The translations under genes were made by a program, and so were the position numbers. 36,172 nucleotides of DNA from Verrucomicrobiota bacterium (GTDB taxonomy: Bacteria > Verrucomicrobiota > Verrucomicrobiia > Methylacidiphilales > Verrucolacustridaceae): the NCBI GenBank assembly GCA_009927835.1, contig RFMG01000161.1, positions 1 through 36,172 of the forward strand, given 5' to 3'. A model generated the notes under the pieces. That model did not search any database. It saw only the letters and a list, made by a program, of their open reading frames with translations, and was not told the DNA's origin. Shown in pieces: positions 19,051 through 28,348 of the stretch. Positions within the stretch are counted from its first letter, which is position 1; each line of letters starts with the position of its first letter.

Positions 19051-19917
19051 TTATCTTTGATTCAAAACAACGGGGGTCCCGGAGGTTGCGCCGGAGACAG
19101 CGGGTGCGGGGGCTTTCCCCTTCGCCCAGGATTCGTACTCGGCGACGGGGACAACGGACAGCTTGCCGAACATTTTGTAGTGGCCCTGTCCACACAGCTG
19201 GTTGCAGGCCAACTGAAACTTCCCCGTCGCCTCCGCTTTCAGCCAGACAAAGTCGTACACACGTCCGGGCACCATGTCCTGGTAGAGGCGAAACTCGGGC
19301 ACATAAAACGCGTGGATGACATCCTTGGATCCCAGATACAGACGGATCGGTCGGTTGACCGGGAATACGATCTCCCCGTACGTCGTGAAATCGTCCAACC
19401 CGTCCTGATCCGCAGGATCCACCCCGAATGGATTTTCCTTGCTGATTTTTTTGGCGTCCATTTTGGCCAATTTCCCGTCCGCACCGGGATAACGCACATT
19501 CCAACCGAACTGCTCCCCCACAACCGCCACTGGCAGGGCGTCCGCCGGGGGCGTTTGACGCCTCATCCGGCTCCACTCCTCGTTGCCGTAAATGGCCAAT
19601 CCAAGGAAGATAAATACCGGGATCGTGGTCCAAACCACCTCCAAGGTGTTGTTTCCGTGGCTGTGGATGGCCGGAACACCCGGACGCGCACGATATTTTA
19701 CCAAAAAGAAAGCCATGACTGAAAAGACACCGATGAAGGTAACGCCGGTCAAAAGGAGGATCACATAAAAGATAAAATCGATGGCATGCCCGAACATGTT
19801 CACGTTTCGAGGCAACCACCAAACACTGGTTTCCCGGATCTCCGCTTGGGCCGAGGACAAGCCCAAAAGGATCAGGGTTATGAAGATGGAAAGAGGACGC
19901 CCGAAAAGCTTATGCAT
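19051..19917 (-). CDS. ctaC: Cytochrome c oxidase subunit II (CuA), no fused cytochrome c domain
   Basis: MHKLFGRPLSIFITLILLGLSSAQA signal; HSHGNNTLEVVWTTIPVFI; VIHAFYVPEFRLYQDMVPGR; CNQLCGQGHYKM CuA motif; ends shortly afterwards. Confidence 0.95.
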   Translation of the reverse strand: MHKLFGRPLSIFITLILLGLSSAQAEIRETSVWWLPRNVNMFGHAIDFIFYVILLLTGVTFIGVFSVMAFFLVKYRARPGVPAIHSHGNNTLEVVWTTIPVFIFLGLAIYGNEEWSRMRRQTPPADALPVAVVGEQFGWNVRYPGADGKLAKMDAKKISKENPFGVDPADQDGLDDFTTYGEIVFPVNRPIRLYLGSKDVIHAFYVPEFRLYQDMVPGRVYDFVWLKAEATGKFQLACNQLCGQGHYKMFGKLSVVPVAEYESWAKGKAPAPAVSGATSGTPVVLNQR

Positions 19918-20160
19918 GGGGAGCAGTCTCCAATGAATTTTCCACTTTTCAACCCCTTCCCCCGCTTTTTGCCTTGGGCAGCTCACATCCGCCCGTCGAA
20001 TCGGGAAAGTCAGAGGGAAAAAAGCCTTAAACAAAACTAATAAGCCCTGGCTTTGGGTTAATACTTCTAATGCATCCTTGATGAGACACAAAAGAGTCTC
20101 CATTTTCACCTATGCACCATCGTGAGCACGATATTTTGAAAAGTTTCCGCTGATCCCCCT
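19918..20160. promoter_or_regulatory. Intergenic region between the divergent aa3 and ACIII operons; expected to hold promoters for both
   Basis: 243-bp gap, AT-richer than its surroundings, between divergent starts at 19917 (-) and 20161 (+). Contains the inverted repeat ATCGTG-AG-CACGAT at 20119-20132. No promoter elements assigned with certainty. Confidence 0.4.
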
Positions 20161-20814
20161 ATGGCCAACATATTTCCACGCTTCAGCAACTGGTTGCCGA
20201 TCAAAATTTTGGTCTGCATCACGATTATTGCGGCCAGCGTGGTTTCGGGAATGGCCTACTACTTCACCCCAAAATACACCCGGGTCGGTTATCAGCCCAC
20301 ACAACCTGTAGCCTTTGATCACTCGCTGCATGTGAATCAACTCGGAATGGATTGTCGCTACTGCCACACGGGTGTGGAAAAATCCTCCCACTCCAATGTG
20401 CCCCCCACCCAGACCTGCATGAACTGCCACACGCAGATCAAATCCCAAAGCCCCAAGCTCGCGGCGGTGCGGGAATCATGGAAATCCGGCAACCCCGTTC
20501 CTTGGGTCCGAATCCATAAGGCCCCTGATTACGTCTATTTCAATCACGCCGTTCACGTGAATCGCGGGGTCAGTTGCGTTGCCTGCCACGGCAATGTCAA
20601 CCATATGGAGGTGGTCTACCATGCGAAACCTCACAGCATGGGTTGGTGCCTCGAATGCCACCGCGCTCCGGAAAATTATCTTCGCCCGCTGGATCAGGTC
20701 ACCAATCTGGATTGGGAACCGCCCACAGGAACCACCCAGCGCGAGCTTGGCGAAAAATTTGTCAAAGAGTGGAATGTCAAGCCGCCCGTAAGTTGCAGCG
20801 GGTGCCACCGATAA
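20161..20814 (+). CDS. actA: Alternative complex III, multiheme cytochrome c subunit ActA (5 CxxCH)
   Basis: Five heme motifs: CRYCH, CMNCH, CVACH, CLECH, CSGCH; N-terminal TM anchor; first gene of the act order. Confidence 0.93.
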   Translation: MANIFPRFSNWLPIKILVCITIIAASVVSGMAYYFTPKYTRVGYQPTQPVAFDHSLHVNQLGMDCRYCHTGVEKSSHSNVPPTQTCMNCHTQIKSQSPKLAAVRESWKSGNPVPWVRIHKAPDYVYFNHAVHVNRGVSCVACHGNVNHMEVVYHAKPHSMGWCLECHRAPENYLRPLDQVTNLDWEPPTGTTQRELGEKFVKEWNVKPPVSCSGCHR

Positions 20815-20817
20815 AAC

Positions 20818-23800
20818 ATGAAACGCACTCTTCTTCATCCCTCCTCCTCCCAGGGCCGCACCTACTGGCGGAGCCTTGGTGAATACGCCAAGACCCCGGA
20901 TTTTGAGGAGTGGTTGCACCGTGAGTTTCCTGCCGGAGCGGCGGAGTGGGACAATGATCCACTCTCCAGGCGAAGTTTTATTCGGCTCATGGGGGCCTCG
21001 CTGGCTCTTGCCGGGCTAAGCCTCTCGGGTTGCCGACGACCCGAAGCTCACCTCGTGCCCTTCACGCAATCTCCCGAATGGGTGGTGCCTGGAAAAAAAA
21101 TGTCCTTTGCCACGGCCCAACCCCGGCGCCGAGGTGCCGTGCCCCTTCTGGCGACAACCTTTGACGGCCGCCCGATCAAGATGGAGGGCAATCCCCTCCA
21201 CCCTCTCAGCCAAGGCTCGAGCGATAACCATGCCCAAGCCTCGATCCTTGACCTTTATGACCCGGCCCGGCGCCAACACCTCACTAGGAACGGCAAAAAG
21301 GCCACGGCGAGCGAATGGGAGGAGGAGATCAACCGGATTCGGGCCGAGTCCCTCTCCACTTCCGGATCCTCCTTGGCAATCCTGGCGGATGAGCAACTCT
21401 CCCCCACCCGCGAGAGGCTGCGCGGCGAACTTCAGCGTCAGTTTCCCCAATCCACTTGGGCCACATACGAACCCCTCTCCCCCGGACGGGATCTGGAGGC
21501 TTCCGCCCTCGTTTTTGGGGACAATACCGAATTCCGTCCCAATCTTTCGGCCGCCACTGCCATTCTCTCCGTCGACTGCGATTTTCTGGGATCGGAGGAG
21601 GGAGATTTAAACGACACGCGGGGTTTTGCCTCCGGTCGCCGGACCCGCAAGCCCTCCGATCCAACCAATCGTCTTTATGTGGTCGAGCCCAGGTTCTCCC
21701 TCACCGGCACCATGGCGGATCACCGTCTTCGCCTTCGCCCGAGCGCGATCGGGGCTTTCCTGCTTGAACTCGCCCGTCAAATCCGTGCCGCCAAGCCTGG
21801 CGCCGAACTCAACACGCTCCTCAGCCAATCCCCCGACCTTCCCCTTCCGGAGGGAGTGGATCCGGCCTGGATTCGGGAGTGTGCCGTGGATCTGGTTTCC
21901 CGCGGCAACCACTCCCTTCTGCTCGTCGGTCGCCGACTTCCCGTCTCACTTCAGGCCCTGGCTCTCGCGTTAAACTCCGCGCTCGGCTCGGTCGGCACGA
22001 CCCTTCTTGTGCAGCCCCGCCGTGCCACCACCTCAACCACAATTTCACAACTCGCTGAAAAAATCAGGGGTGGAACCGTTCGCACGTTGATCATCCTGGG
22101 GGGTGACCCGGTTTACAACGCGCCGGCCGACCTGAACTGGGGGGCCCTGCAATCCTCCATTCCAAATACCCTGCATCTGTCCCCGCTCTCCAATGCCACC
22201 TCCAAACAGTCGACCTGGTCGATCCCGGGAACCCATTATCTCGAGTCTTGGGGGGACGGATTGGCCATCGATGGCTCCTACCTGTCGATCCAACCCATGA
22301 TCCAGCCCCTCTGGAACGGACAAAGTCAGCTCCAACTCCTCTCCCGCATTCTTGCTCTCCCCAGCCCGATCGGCCCCTCCCTCATCCGTGAAACATTTGC
22401 CCAACGCACGGGTCTAACTGCTGAAAAGCTGGAGCAGGGCTGGAACGATTTTGTCCGCGAGGGGTTTTGGATAACCCCATCCGCCGCGCCAACACCCCGA
22501 CCCGCAAATCTCAATGGCGTCGCAGGCCTCCTTTCCCAGGTCGCAAACTCTCCCGCAGAGGACCCTTCCTCCTTGGAGGCACTCTTCATCCAGTCGGCCG
22601 CCGTGGATGACGGGCGCTACGCCAATAATGGATGGATGCAGGAGTGGCCGGACCCGATGACCAAACTCACCTGGGATAATGCAATTCTTCTTTCGCCGGA
22701 AACCGCACGGACGCTCGGCCTGAAAAACGATATCATAAAAGGGATCCTTGTGGCCGATGTGGTGCAGGCCACTTTGGCCGGGCGGTCGATCGACGCACCT
22801 GTGGTCATTGCGCCCGGGCATGCCAATTTCTGCGCGAGTCTCCCTCTTGGTTATGGACAGGAATGGGGTGGTCCGATTGCGAAAGGCGCGGGGTTTGACG
22901 CTTATCGTCTGCGAGCCTCCTCGACGGACTATCATGCCCCCGGACTTCAACTGAAACGCACGGGTCGGACACAGCAACTCGCCATCACCCAGGAACACCA
23001 GGTGATGGAGGGTCGCGATCTCGTCCGTGAGGCATCCGTAGATGAGTTTAAGGAAAATCCTGCGTGGGCAAAAACCGTCGGAATGGATGCCCACATTCCG
23101 CCCAATCAAACCTTTTACCCGAATCCGAAATTGGACGGCCAGCACCAGTGGGCGATGGTGGTCGATCTGTCCACCTGCACCGGCTGCAATGCCTGCGTGA
23201 CCGCGTGCACCGCGGAAAACAATGTCCCGATCGTCGGCAAAGACCAGGTCATGAAGGGGCGTGAGATGCACTGGATCAGGGTGGATCGTTACTACACGGG
23301 AGAACCCGAGGCGCCCGAGTCGGTCTCGCAACCCATCGCCTGCATGCAGTGCGAAAATGCCCCATGCGAAACCGTCTGCCCGGTCAATGCGACCGTTCAC
23401 AACGAGGAGGGGTTGAACGTGATGGCCTACAATCGCTGCATCGGCACGCGGTACTGCGCAAACAATTGCCCCTACAAAGTAAGGCGTTTCAACTTCTTCG
23501 ATTACAATCAACGCGCCCTCGACAAGCTGTATTGGGGACCCGTTGCCCCCAAGGGAACCGAGGAAACAATCAAGTTGCAGAAAAATCCGAATGTCACGGT
23601 CCGGATGCGCGGTGTCATGGAAAAGTGCACCTTCTGCGTCCAGAGAATCGAGGACGCAAAGATCGCCGCACGGGTCCGGGCTCGCGACTCCGCCGACCTC
23701 AGGATTCCAACCGGAACGCTCAAGACCGCCTGCCAGCAGGCCTGCCCTGCGGAGGCGATCGTCTTTGGGGACCTGCTCGACGAATCCTCCGAGGTGAAAA

Positions 23801-23973
23801 AGTTGCGGGAACTCCCCCAGAACTACTCCCTTCTGGAATACCTGAATGTTCGTCCCCGGTTGACCTATTTGGGCAGGATACGCAACCCCAACCCAGCCAT
23901 GCCGGGCGCCCGCACCCACTACGCCTCCACCCACGGAGCCTCGTCTCACGCCAAACAAGGGAGCCACGAATGA
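20818..23973 (+). CDS. actB: Alternative complex III ActB (molybdopterin oxidoreductase-like domain plus Fe-S domain)
   Basis: Tat-like [24 protein letters not shown] about 40 residues in; [76 protein letters not shown] clusters; 1051 aa. Confidence 0.96.
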   Translation: MKRTLLHPSSSQGRTYWRSLGEYAKTPDFEEWLHREFPAGAAEWDNDPLSRRSFIRLMGASLALAGLSLSGCRRPEAHLVPFTQSPEWVVPGKKMSFATAQPRRRGAVPLLATTFDGRPIKMEGNPLHPLSQGSSDNHAQASILDLYDPARRQHLTRNGKKATASEWEEEINRIRAESLSTSGSSLAILADEQLSPTRERLRGELQRQFPQSTWATYEPLSPGRDLEASALVFGDNTEFRPNLSAATAILSVDCDFLGSEEGDLNDTRGFASGRRTRKPSDPTNRLYVVEPRFSLTGTMADHRLRLRPSAIGAFLLELARQIRAAKPGAELNTLLSQSPDLPLPEGVDPAWIRECAVDLVSRGNHSLLLVGRRLPVSLQALALALNSALGSVGTTLLVQPRRATTSTTISQLAEKIRGGTVRTLIILGGDPVYNAPADLNWGALQSSIPNTLHLSPLSNATSKQSTWSIPGTHYLESWGDGLAIDGSYLSIQPMIQPLWNGQSQLQLLSRILALPSPIGPSLIRETFAQRTGLTAEKLEQGWNDFVREGFWITPSAAPTPRPANLNGVAGLLSQVANSPAEDPSSLEALFIQSAAVDDGRYANNGWMQEWPDPMTKLTWDNAILLSPETARTLGLKNDIIKGILVADVVQATLAGRSIDAPVVIAPGHANFCASLPLGYGQEWGGPIAKGAGFDAYRLRASSTDYHAPGLQLKRTGRTQQLAITQEHQVMEGRDLVREASVDEFKENPAWAKTVGMDAHIPPNQTFYPNPKLDGQHQWAMVVDLSTCTGCNACVTACTAENNVPIVGKDQVMKGREMHWIRVDRYYTGEPEAPESVSQPIACMQCENAPCETVCPVNATVHNEEGLNVMAYNRCIGTRYCANNCPYKVRRFNFFDYNQRALDKLYWGPVAPKGTEETIKLQKNPNVTVRMRGVMEKCTFCVQRIEDAKIAARVRARDSADLRIPTGTLKTACQQACPAEAIVFGDLLDESSEVKKLRELPQNYSLLEYLNVRPRLTYLGRIRNPNPAMPGARTHYASTHGASSHAKQGSHE

Positions 23974-25433
23974 GAGCGGACAACCCCTCCTCCCAAGCTG
24001 CCTTTGCAAAGGCCGCAGCCTACTTGGAGCGCCAACCCCTCGTTTCCAACCATCGTCCCCTTTCCTGGATCACCCAGCACGTCTGCCAAATTGTGGAGGA
24101 GCGCGCCCCGAAGTGGTGGTGGATTCTCACCTTTCTTTTCGGGGGGATGGCCACCTTGGTTCCGGCGATGTTGACCTACCTCGTATCCACCGGAGTCGGG
24201 GTGTGGGGGCTGAATGTTCCCGTTTGCTGGGCGTGGGACATCACCAACTTCGTGTTCTGGATCGGAATCGGCCACGCGGGAACCCTCATCTCCGCGATTC
24301 TTTTTCTCACCCGCCAAAAGTGGCGCACCTCGATCAATCGCTCGGCAGAGGCGATGACCATTTTCGCCGTGATCTGCGCCGGAATTTTTCCCGCTTTTCA
24401 CGTGGGACGGGTGTGGATGGCGTGGTTCCTGGCCCCCATTCCCAATGCCAATGCCATCTGGCAGAATTTTCGCAGCCCGCTCCTCTGGGACGTTTTTGCC
24501 GTATCCACCTATTTCACCGTCTCCCTCATCTTCTGGTATTTGGGCCTGATCCCCGACCTTGCTTCCCTGCGGGATCGCGCCACCACCCGGCTTCGTCAAA
24601 TGGCATACGGTCTGCTGGCCTTGGGTTGGCGGGGCTCCAACCGTCACTGGACCCATTACGAGAAAACGTATCTCATTCTCGCGGGAATTTCGACCCCGCT
24701 CGTTTTGTCCGTGCACAGTGTCGTGTCTTTCGATTTTGCCACTTCCATCGTTCCCGGATGGCACACCACCATCTTTCCACCGTACTTTGTGGCGGGCGCC
24801 ATCTTTGGCGGTTTCGCTATGGTTCTCACCCTTCTCATTCCCTTTCGCGAGATCTATCACCTTCACGACCTCGTCACCGACAAGCACATCGACAACATGT
24901 GCAAGATCATCCTGCTCACCGGGTCCCTGGTCGGATACGCGTACTCGATGGAGTTCTTTATCGCCTGGTACAGCGGCAACCCTTTTGAAATCTACGCCTT
25001 CACAAACCGTGCCTTTGGTCCCTACTGGTGGGCGTACTGGGCCATGATCACGTGCAACGTCGCTGCTCCCCAGCTTTTCTGGTTCAAGTATTGCCGCCAA
25101 AACCCCTGGGTCGTCCTGGCCATCGTGATGTTTCCCAACACGGGCATGTGGTTCGAAAGGTTTGTCATCATCGTCACGTCGATCCACCGCGATTTCCTCC
25201 CCTCCTCCTGGGGTTACTTCTCCCCGACTTGGGTCGACATCAGCCTCTTTATCGGAACCATCGGTCTCTTTGTTTTCCTTTTCCTCCTTTTCGTCCGTTT
25301 CCTTCCGATCATTAACATGTTTGAGGTGAAGGGCATCACGCCGCAGGCCGATCCCCACGCCCACGACGCGGAGGAGAATCATGCCCACTCTCGGCAGACC
25401 CCCACCCACACACCTTCGCAGGTGCACGCATGA
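23970..25433 (+). CDS. actC: Alternative complex III ActC (NrfD/PsrC-like quinol-interacting membrane subunit)
   Basis: MRADNPSSQ start overlaps the actB stop (ATGA); [59 protein letters not shown]...FHVGRVW...[39 protein letters not shown]. Confidence 0.96.
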   Translation: MRADNPSSQAAFAKAAAYLERQPLVSNHRPLSWITQHVCQIVEERAPKWWWILTFLFGGMATLVPAMLTYLVSTGVGVWGLNVPVCWAWDITNFVFWIGIGHAGTLISAILFLTRQKWRTSINRSAEAMTIFAVICAGIFPAFHVGRVWMAWFLAPIPNANAIWQNFRSPLLWDVFAVSTYFTVSLIFWYLGLIPDLASLRDRATTRLRQMAYGLLALGWRGSNRHWTHYEKTYLILAGISTPLVLSVHSVVSFDFATSIVPGWHTTIFPPYFVAGAIFGGFAMVLTLLIPFREIYHLHDLVTDKHIDNMCKIILLTGSLVGYAYSMEFFIAWYSGNPFEIYAFTNRAFGPYWWAYWAMITCNVAAPQLFWFKYCRQNPWVVLAIVMFPNTGMWFERFVIIVTSIHRDFLPSSWGYFSPTWVDISLFIGTIGLFVFLFLLFVRFLPIINMFEVKGITPQADPHAHDAEENHAHSRQTPTHTPSQVHA

Positions 25434-26017
25434 TTCAGCCCTCCTCATCTCTATTCGGTTTGGGGGCGGAGTTCTCCTCCGCCGCTGCTCTTCTTGAAGC
25501 TGCCAAAAGGATCCATGCCCACGGTTTTCGCAAATGGGATGTGTACTCCCCTTTCCCGATCCATGGAATGGATCACGCCATGGGTTTCAAACGCTCCCGT
25601 GTTTCCCTTTTTTCACTCCTGGGCGGTTGCACCGGACTGACGGTGGCTTTTGTGCTGATCTACTACACCTCCGCCATCAACTATCCCCTGATCGTGCAAG
25701 GCAAACCCTACTTCGCGCTTGAACCCTCCCTGCCGATCTTCTTTGAACTAACGATTCTTCTGACCGCCTTTGGAACGGTTCTCGGACTGCTCCTTCTGAC
25801 TCTCCTCCCGCGCCTTCATCATCCCGTCTTCAACTGGGATCGCTTCCAAAAAGCCACCGATGACGGCTTCTTTCTCGTCCTGGAATCGACGGATCCCCGG
25901 TTCGAATCGGCTTCGTCGAGGCAACTGCTGGAGCAGATCGGGGGCCTTCACATTACGGAAATATTCCAGGATCCTGAGGAAACCCCCAACCCGGTTCGGC
26001 AGGAGACAACCGCATGA
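25430..26017 (+). CDS. actD: Alternative complex III ActD (DUF3341)
   Basis: [58 protein letters not shown]; two TM segments; position after actC. Confidence 0.94.
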   Translation: MIQPSSSLFGLGAEFSSAAALLEAAKRIHAHGFRKWDVYSPFPIHGMDHAMGFKRSRVSLFSLLGGCTGLTVAFVLIYYTSAINYPLIVQGKPYFALEPSLPIFFELTILLTAFGTVLGLLLLTLLPRLHHPVFNWDRFQKATDDGFFLVLESTDPRFESASSRQLLEQIGGLHITEIFQDPEETPNPVRQETTA

Positions 26018-26635
26018 GGGGCCTGATCCGCACTTTCCTCGCCGTGTTTGGAGCCGTGACGGTCACAATCATCGCGATCGCCGGATTCCGGGGGGACTTC
26101 ACGCAGCGAACCCCCATCGAAATCTTCCCTGACATGGATCGTCAACCCAAATACAAGTCGCAAACCCCATCCCACCCTTTTCACGGAGGGCAGAGTCGAC
26201 CGTGTGCCTCCCTACGGCACGATTCCCTTCCAACTCAATACCGATCAACCTTACCGGCTTACCGGGAAGATGGGGAACATGTGGGGCACGGGGATCCCGG
26301 TCACCGTGGATGAAAAGCTCCTTGCGCGTGGTCAGGAGCGATACCAGATCAACTGTCAGGTTTGCCATGGCGCCACGGGCGCGGGAAATGGCATCACCGC
26401 CCAGTACGGACTTGTCGGAGCCGCCAGCTATCACCTCGACAAGTACAGGGAGATGGCCGACGGGGAAATCTTTAACACCATCACCCACGGAAAGGGACAA
26501 ATGGGCCCCTACCACCACATCGATGTCAATGATCGCTGGGCGATCATCGCCTATATTCGGGCCCTCCAGTTGGCGCAAAATGCCCCATCCAAACTTCTCC
26601 CCCCCGAGGTTGCGAAAGCCTCCACCAAGCCATGA
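26014..26635 (+). CDS. actE: Alternative complex III ActE (monoheme cytochrome c), reading frame broken near 26171-26173
   Basis: Frame 1 [53 protein letters not shown], then frame 2 TLFTEGRVDRVPPYGTIPFQLNTDQPYRLTGKMGNMWGTGIPVTVDEKLLARGQERYQINCQVCHGATGAGNG...; CQVCH heme site. Confidence 0.9.
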
Positions 26636-27876
26636 GCCATAGCCCCTCTCCTTTGCCCTCCGCAGAGAAACTTCGGCTTGAGAGCCTTGGTATCCTGCCG
26701 GTGCTTTTCCCGTTGATCGGCGTGATCGGCCTTGTCTCCGCCTTCGTGTGGGGACTCATGACAAACCCGATGCAACTCGCATTTTCCTATCTCTTCGCCT
26801 TCACCGTCGGGTTCACCATCTGCGCGGGAGCTCTTTTTTGGACCTTGCTTCATCACGCTCTCGATGCCGACTGGTCAGTCCTGATGCGCAGAATTCTCGA
26901 ATCCATCGCCTCCTGTTTTCCCGTTCTCCTTCTTCTCTTCCTCCCGGTCATCTTTCTTTTTTCCAGGGAGCTATGGCACTGGATGACCACCGATCTTTCG
27001 GAAGATCCGCTTCTCGCATGGAAACGACCCTTCCTGAACGAGCCTTTCTTTTATCTTCGATGCGGATTTTACCTTCTCTTTTTTTCCGTCGCCGGAATGC
27101 TCTACCGAAATCTCTCCATGAGACAGGACTTGGATGGGGACCCCAGAATCACCCTCCGCCTCCGTCATACCGCCTATGGGTTCATCCCCCTCTTTGTCCT
27201 GTGCCTGACCTTCGCCGGATTTGATTGGCTGATGTCGCTGGATCATCACTGGTACTCCACCATGTGGGGCGTCTACCTGTTTGCCGGTTGTGCCCAATCC
27301 TCGATGGCGATTCTGATCCTGGTCACGAATGGTCTGGTCCGCACGGGGCACCTCAAGGGTCTTTTCACCGTGGAACATAACCACATCATGGGAATGCTCC
27401 TTTTCGCCTTCACCACATTCTGGGGTTACATCTCCTTCAGCCAATATTTCCTCCAATGGTATGCGAATATCCCCGAGGAAACATGGTTCTTCGTTTACCG
27501 CAACACGGGGAGTTGGTACGCGTACTCGATTTTCCTCGTGGTGGGCCATTTCTTCATCCCCTTCATCCTTCTTCTCACCCAGCCGGCCAAGAGAACTCCA
27601 TGGCGAATCTGCGCCACGGCCGCCTGGGTCGTGTTGATGCACTGCGTCGACATCTACTGGATCATTATGCCCAATCTCCAACTCCAGCAGTCCCGTCACG
27701 CCGGTCATGCGGCCGCCACCACCGGATTTCACCCGCACCTCCTCGATCTTCTTGCCCTGGTCGGGGTCCTCGGAGTCCTTGGCCACACGGTTCTTTGGCT
27801 TCTTTCCCGCGGTTCAATCTTTCCTGCAAGAGACCCTCGCCTCCGCGAGAGCTTGGCGGTGACCAACTGGTTATGA
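26632..27876 (+). CDS. actF: Alternative complex III ActF (NrfD-like membrane subunit)
   Basis: Polytopic; FAGFDWLMSLDHHWYSTMWGVYLFAGCAQSSMAILILVTNGL...TVEHNHIMGMLLFAFTTFWGYISFSQYFLQWYANIPEETWFFVYRNTGSW. Confidence 0.95.
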   Translation: MSHSPSPLPSAEKLRLESLGILPVLFPLIGVIGLVSAFVWGLMTNPMQLAFSYLFAFTVGFTICAGALFWTLLHHALDADWSVLMRRILESIASCFPVLLLLFLPVIFLFSRELWHWMTTDLSEDPLLAWKRPFLNEPFFYLRCGFYLLFFSVAGMLYRNLSMRQDLDGDPRITLRLRHTAYGFIPLFVLCLTFAGFDWLMSLDHHWYSTMWGVYLFAGCAQSSMAILILVTNGLVRTGHLKGLFTVEHNHIMGMLLFAFTTFWGYISFSQYFLQWYANIPEETWFFVYRNTGSWYAYSIFLVVGHFFIPFILLLTQPAKRTPWRICATAAWVVLMHCVDIYWIIMPNLQLQQSRHAGHAAATTGFHPHLLDLLALVGVLGVLGHTVLWLLSRGSIFPARDPRLRESLAVTNWL

Positions 27877-28346
27877 GCGAATCCTCCCACTCCCCCCATC
27901 CAAAGCGGCACCCCTATCCTTCGGGACTTTGGCTTGCAGCGGGATTCCTTGGTCTTGCGAGCCTCGCTCTCCTCCTGCGCCCCCTAGGGATCAGTACCGC
28001 CACCCTTACCCAATCGGCTGCAAAAGTCCGTCTGGAGAAATTGTCAAAACTGCGGACCGAGCAGGACGCTGCCTCTTCCACCTACGGATGGGTGGACAAG
28101 TCGAAAGGTGTCGCTCACATCCCGATCGCGCAGGCCATGGAGCTGATCGTTCCCCAGCTTCGTTCCAATCCACCTCACCCCGCATATCCCATCACAACGA
28201 TCCAACCATCCGCCATCTCCGCGGCGGGTTCTCCTCTTTACCCTGAACTCCCTCCAGTCGACCCAGCTGTTGTATCAGCTGCCTTGAAGGCCGACGGAGG
28301 TGCTGCCTCTGCCACCCCTCCTTCCACGTCCCCAACAAAAAAATAG
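27873..28346 (+). CDS. Membrane-anchored small periplasmic protein with YGWVDKxKGVxxIPIxxAMELIV motif, unknown function
   Basis: MSESSHS start overlaps the actF stop (ATGA); one N-terminal TM; STYGWVDKSKGVAHIPIAQAMELIVPQL. I recall similar motifs in hypothetical proteins of oxidase/ACIII clusters. Confidence 0.75.
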   Translation: MSESSHSPHPKRHPYPSGLWLAAGFLGLASLALLLRPLGISTATLTQSAAKVRLEKLSKLRTEQDAASSTYGWVDKSKGVAHIPIAQAMELIVPQLRSNPPHPAYPITTIQPSAISAAGSPLYPELPPVDPAVVSAALKADGGAASATPPSTSPTKK

Positions 28347-28348
28347 AC

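Noticed and set aside
22414-24009. 531-aa minus-strand ORF opposite actB
   Set aside because: Antisense to confirmed Fe-S cluster coding sequence; composition is that of a shadow ORF.
23946-25448. 500-aa minus-strand ORF opposite actC
   Set aside because: Shadow ORF from strong codon bias; the + strand encodes a clear ActC and the antisense protein has no recognisable motifs.
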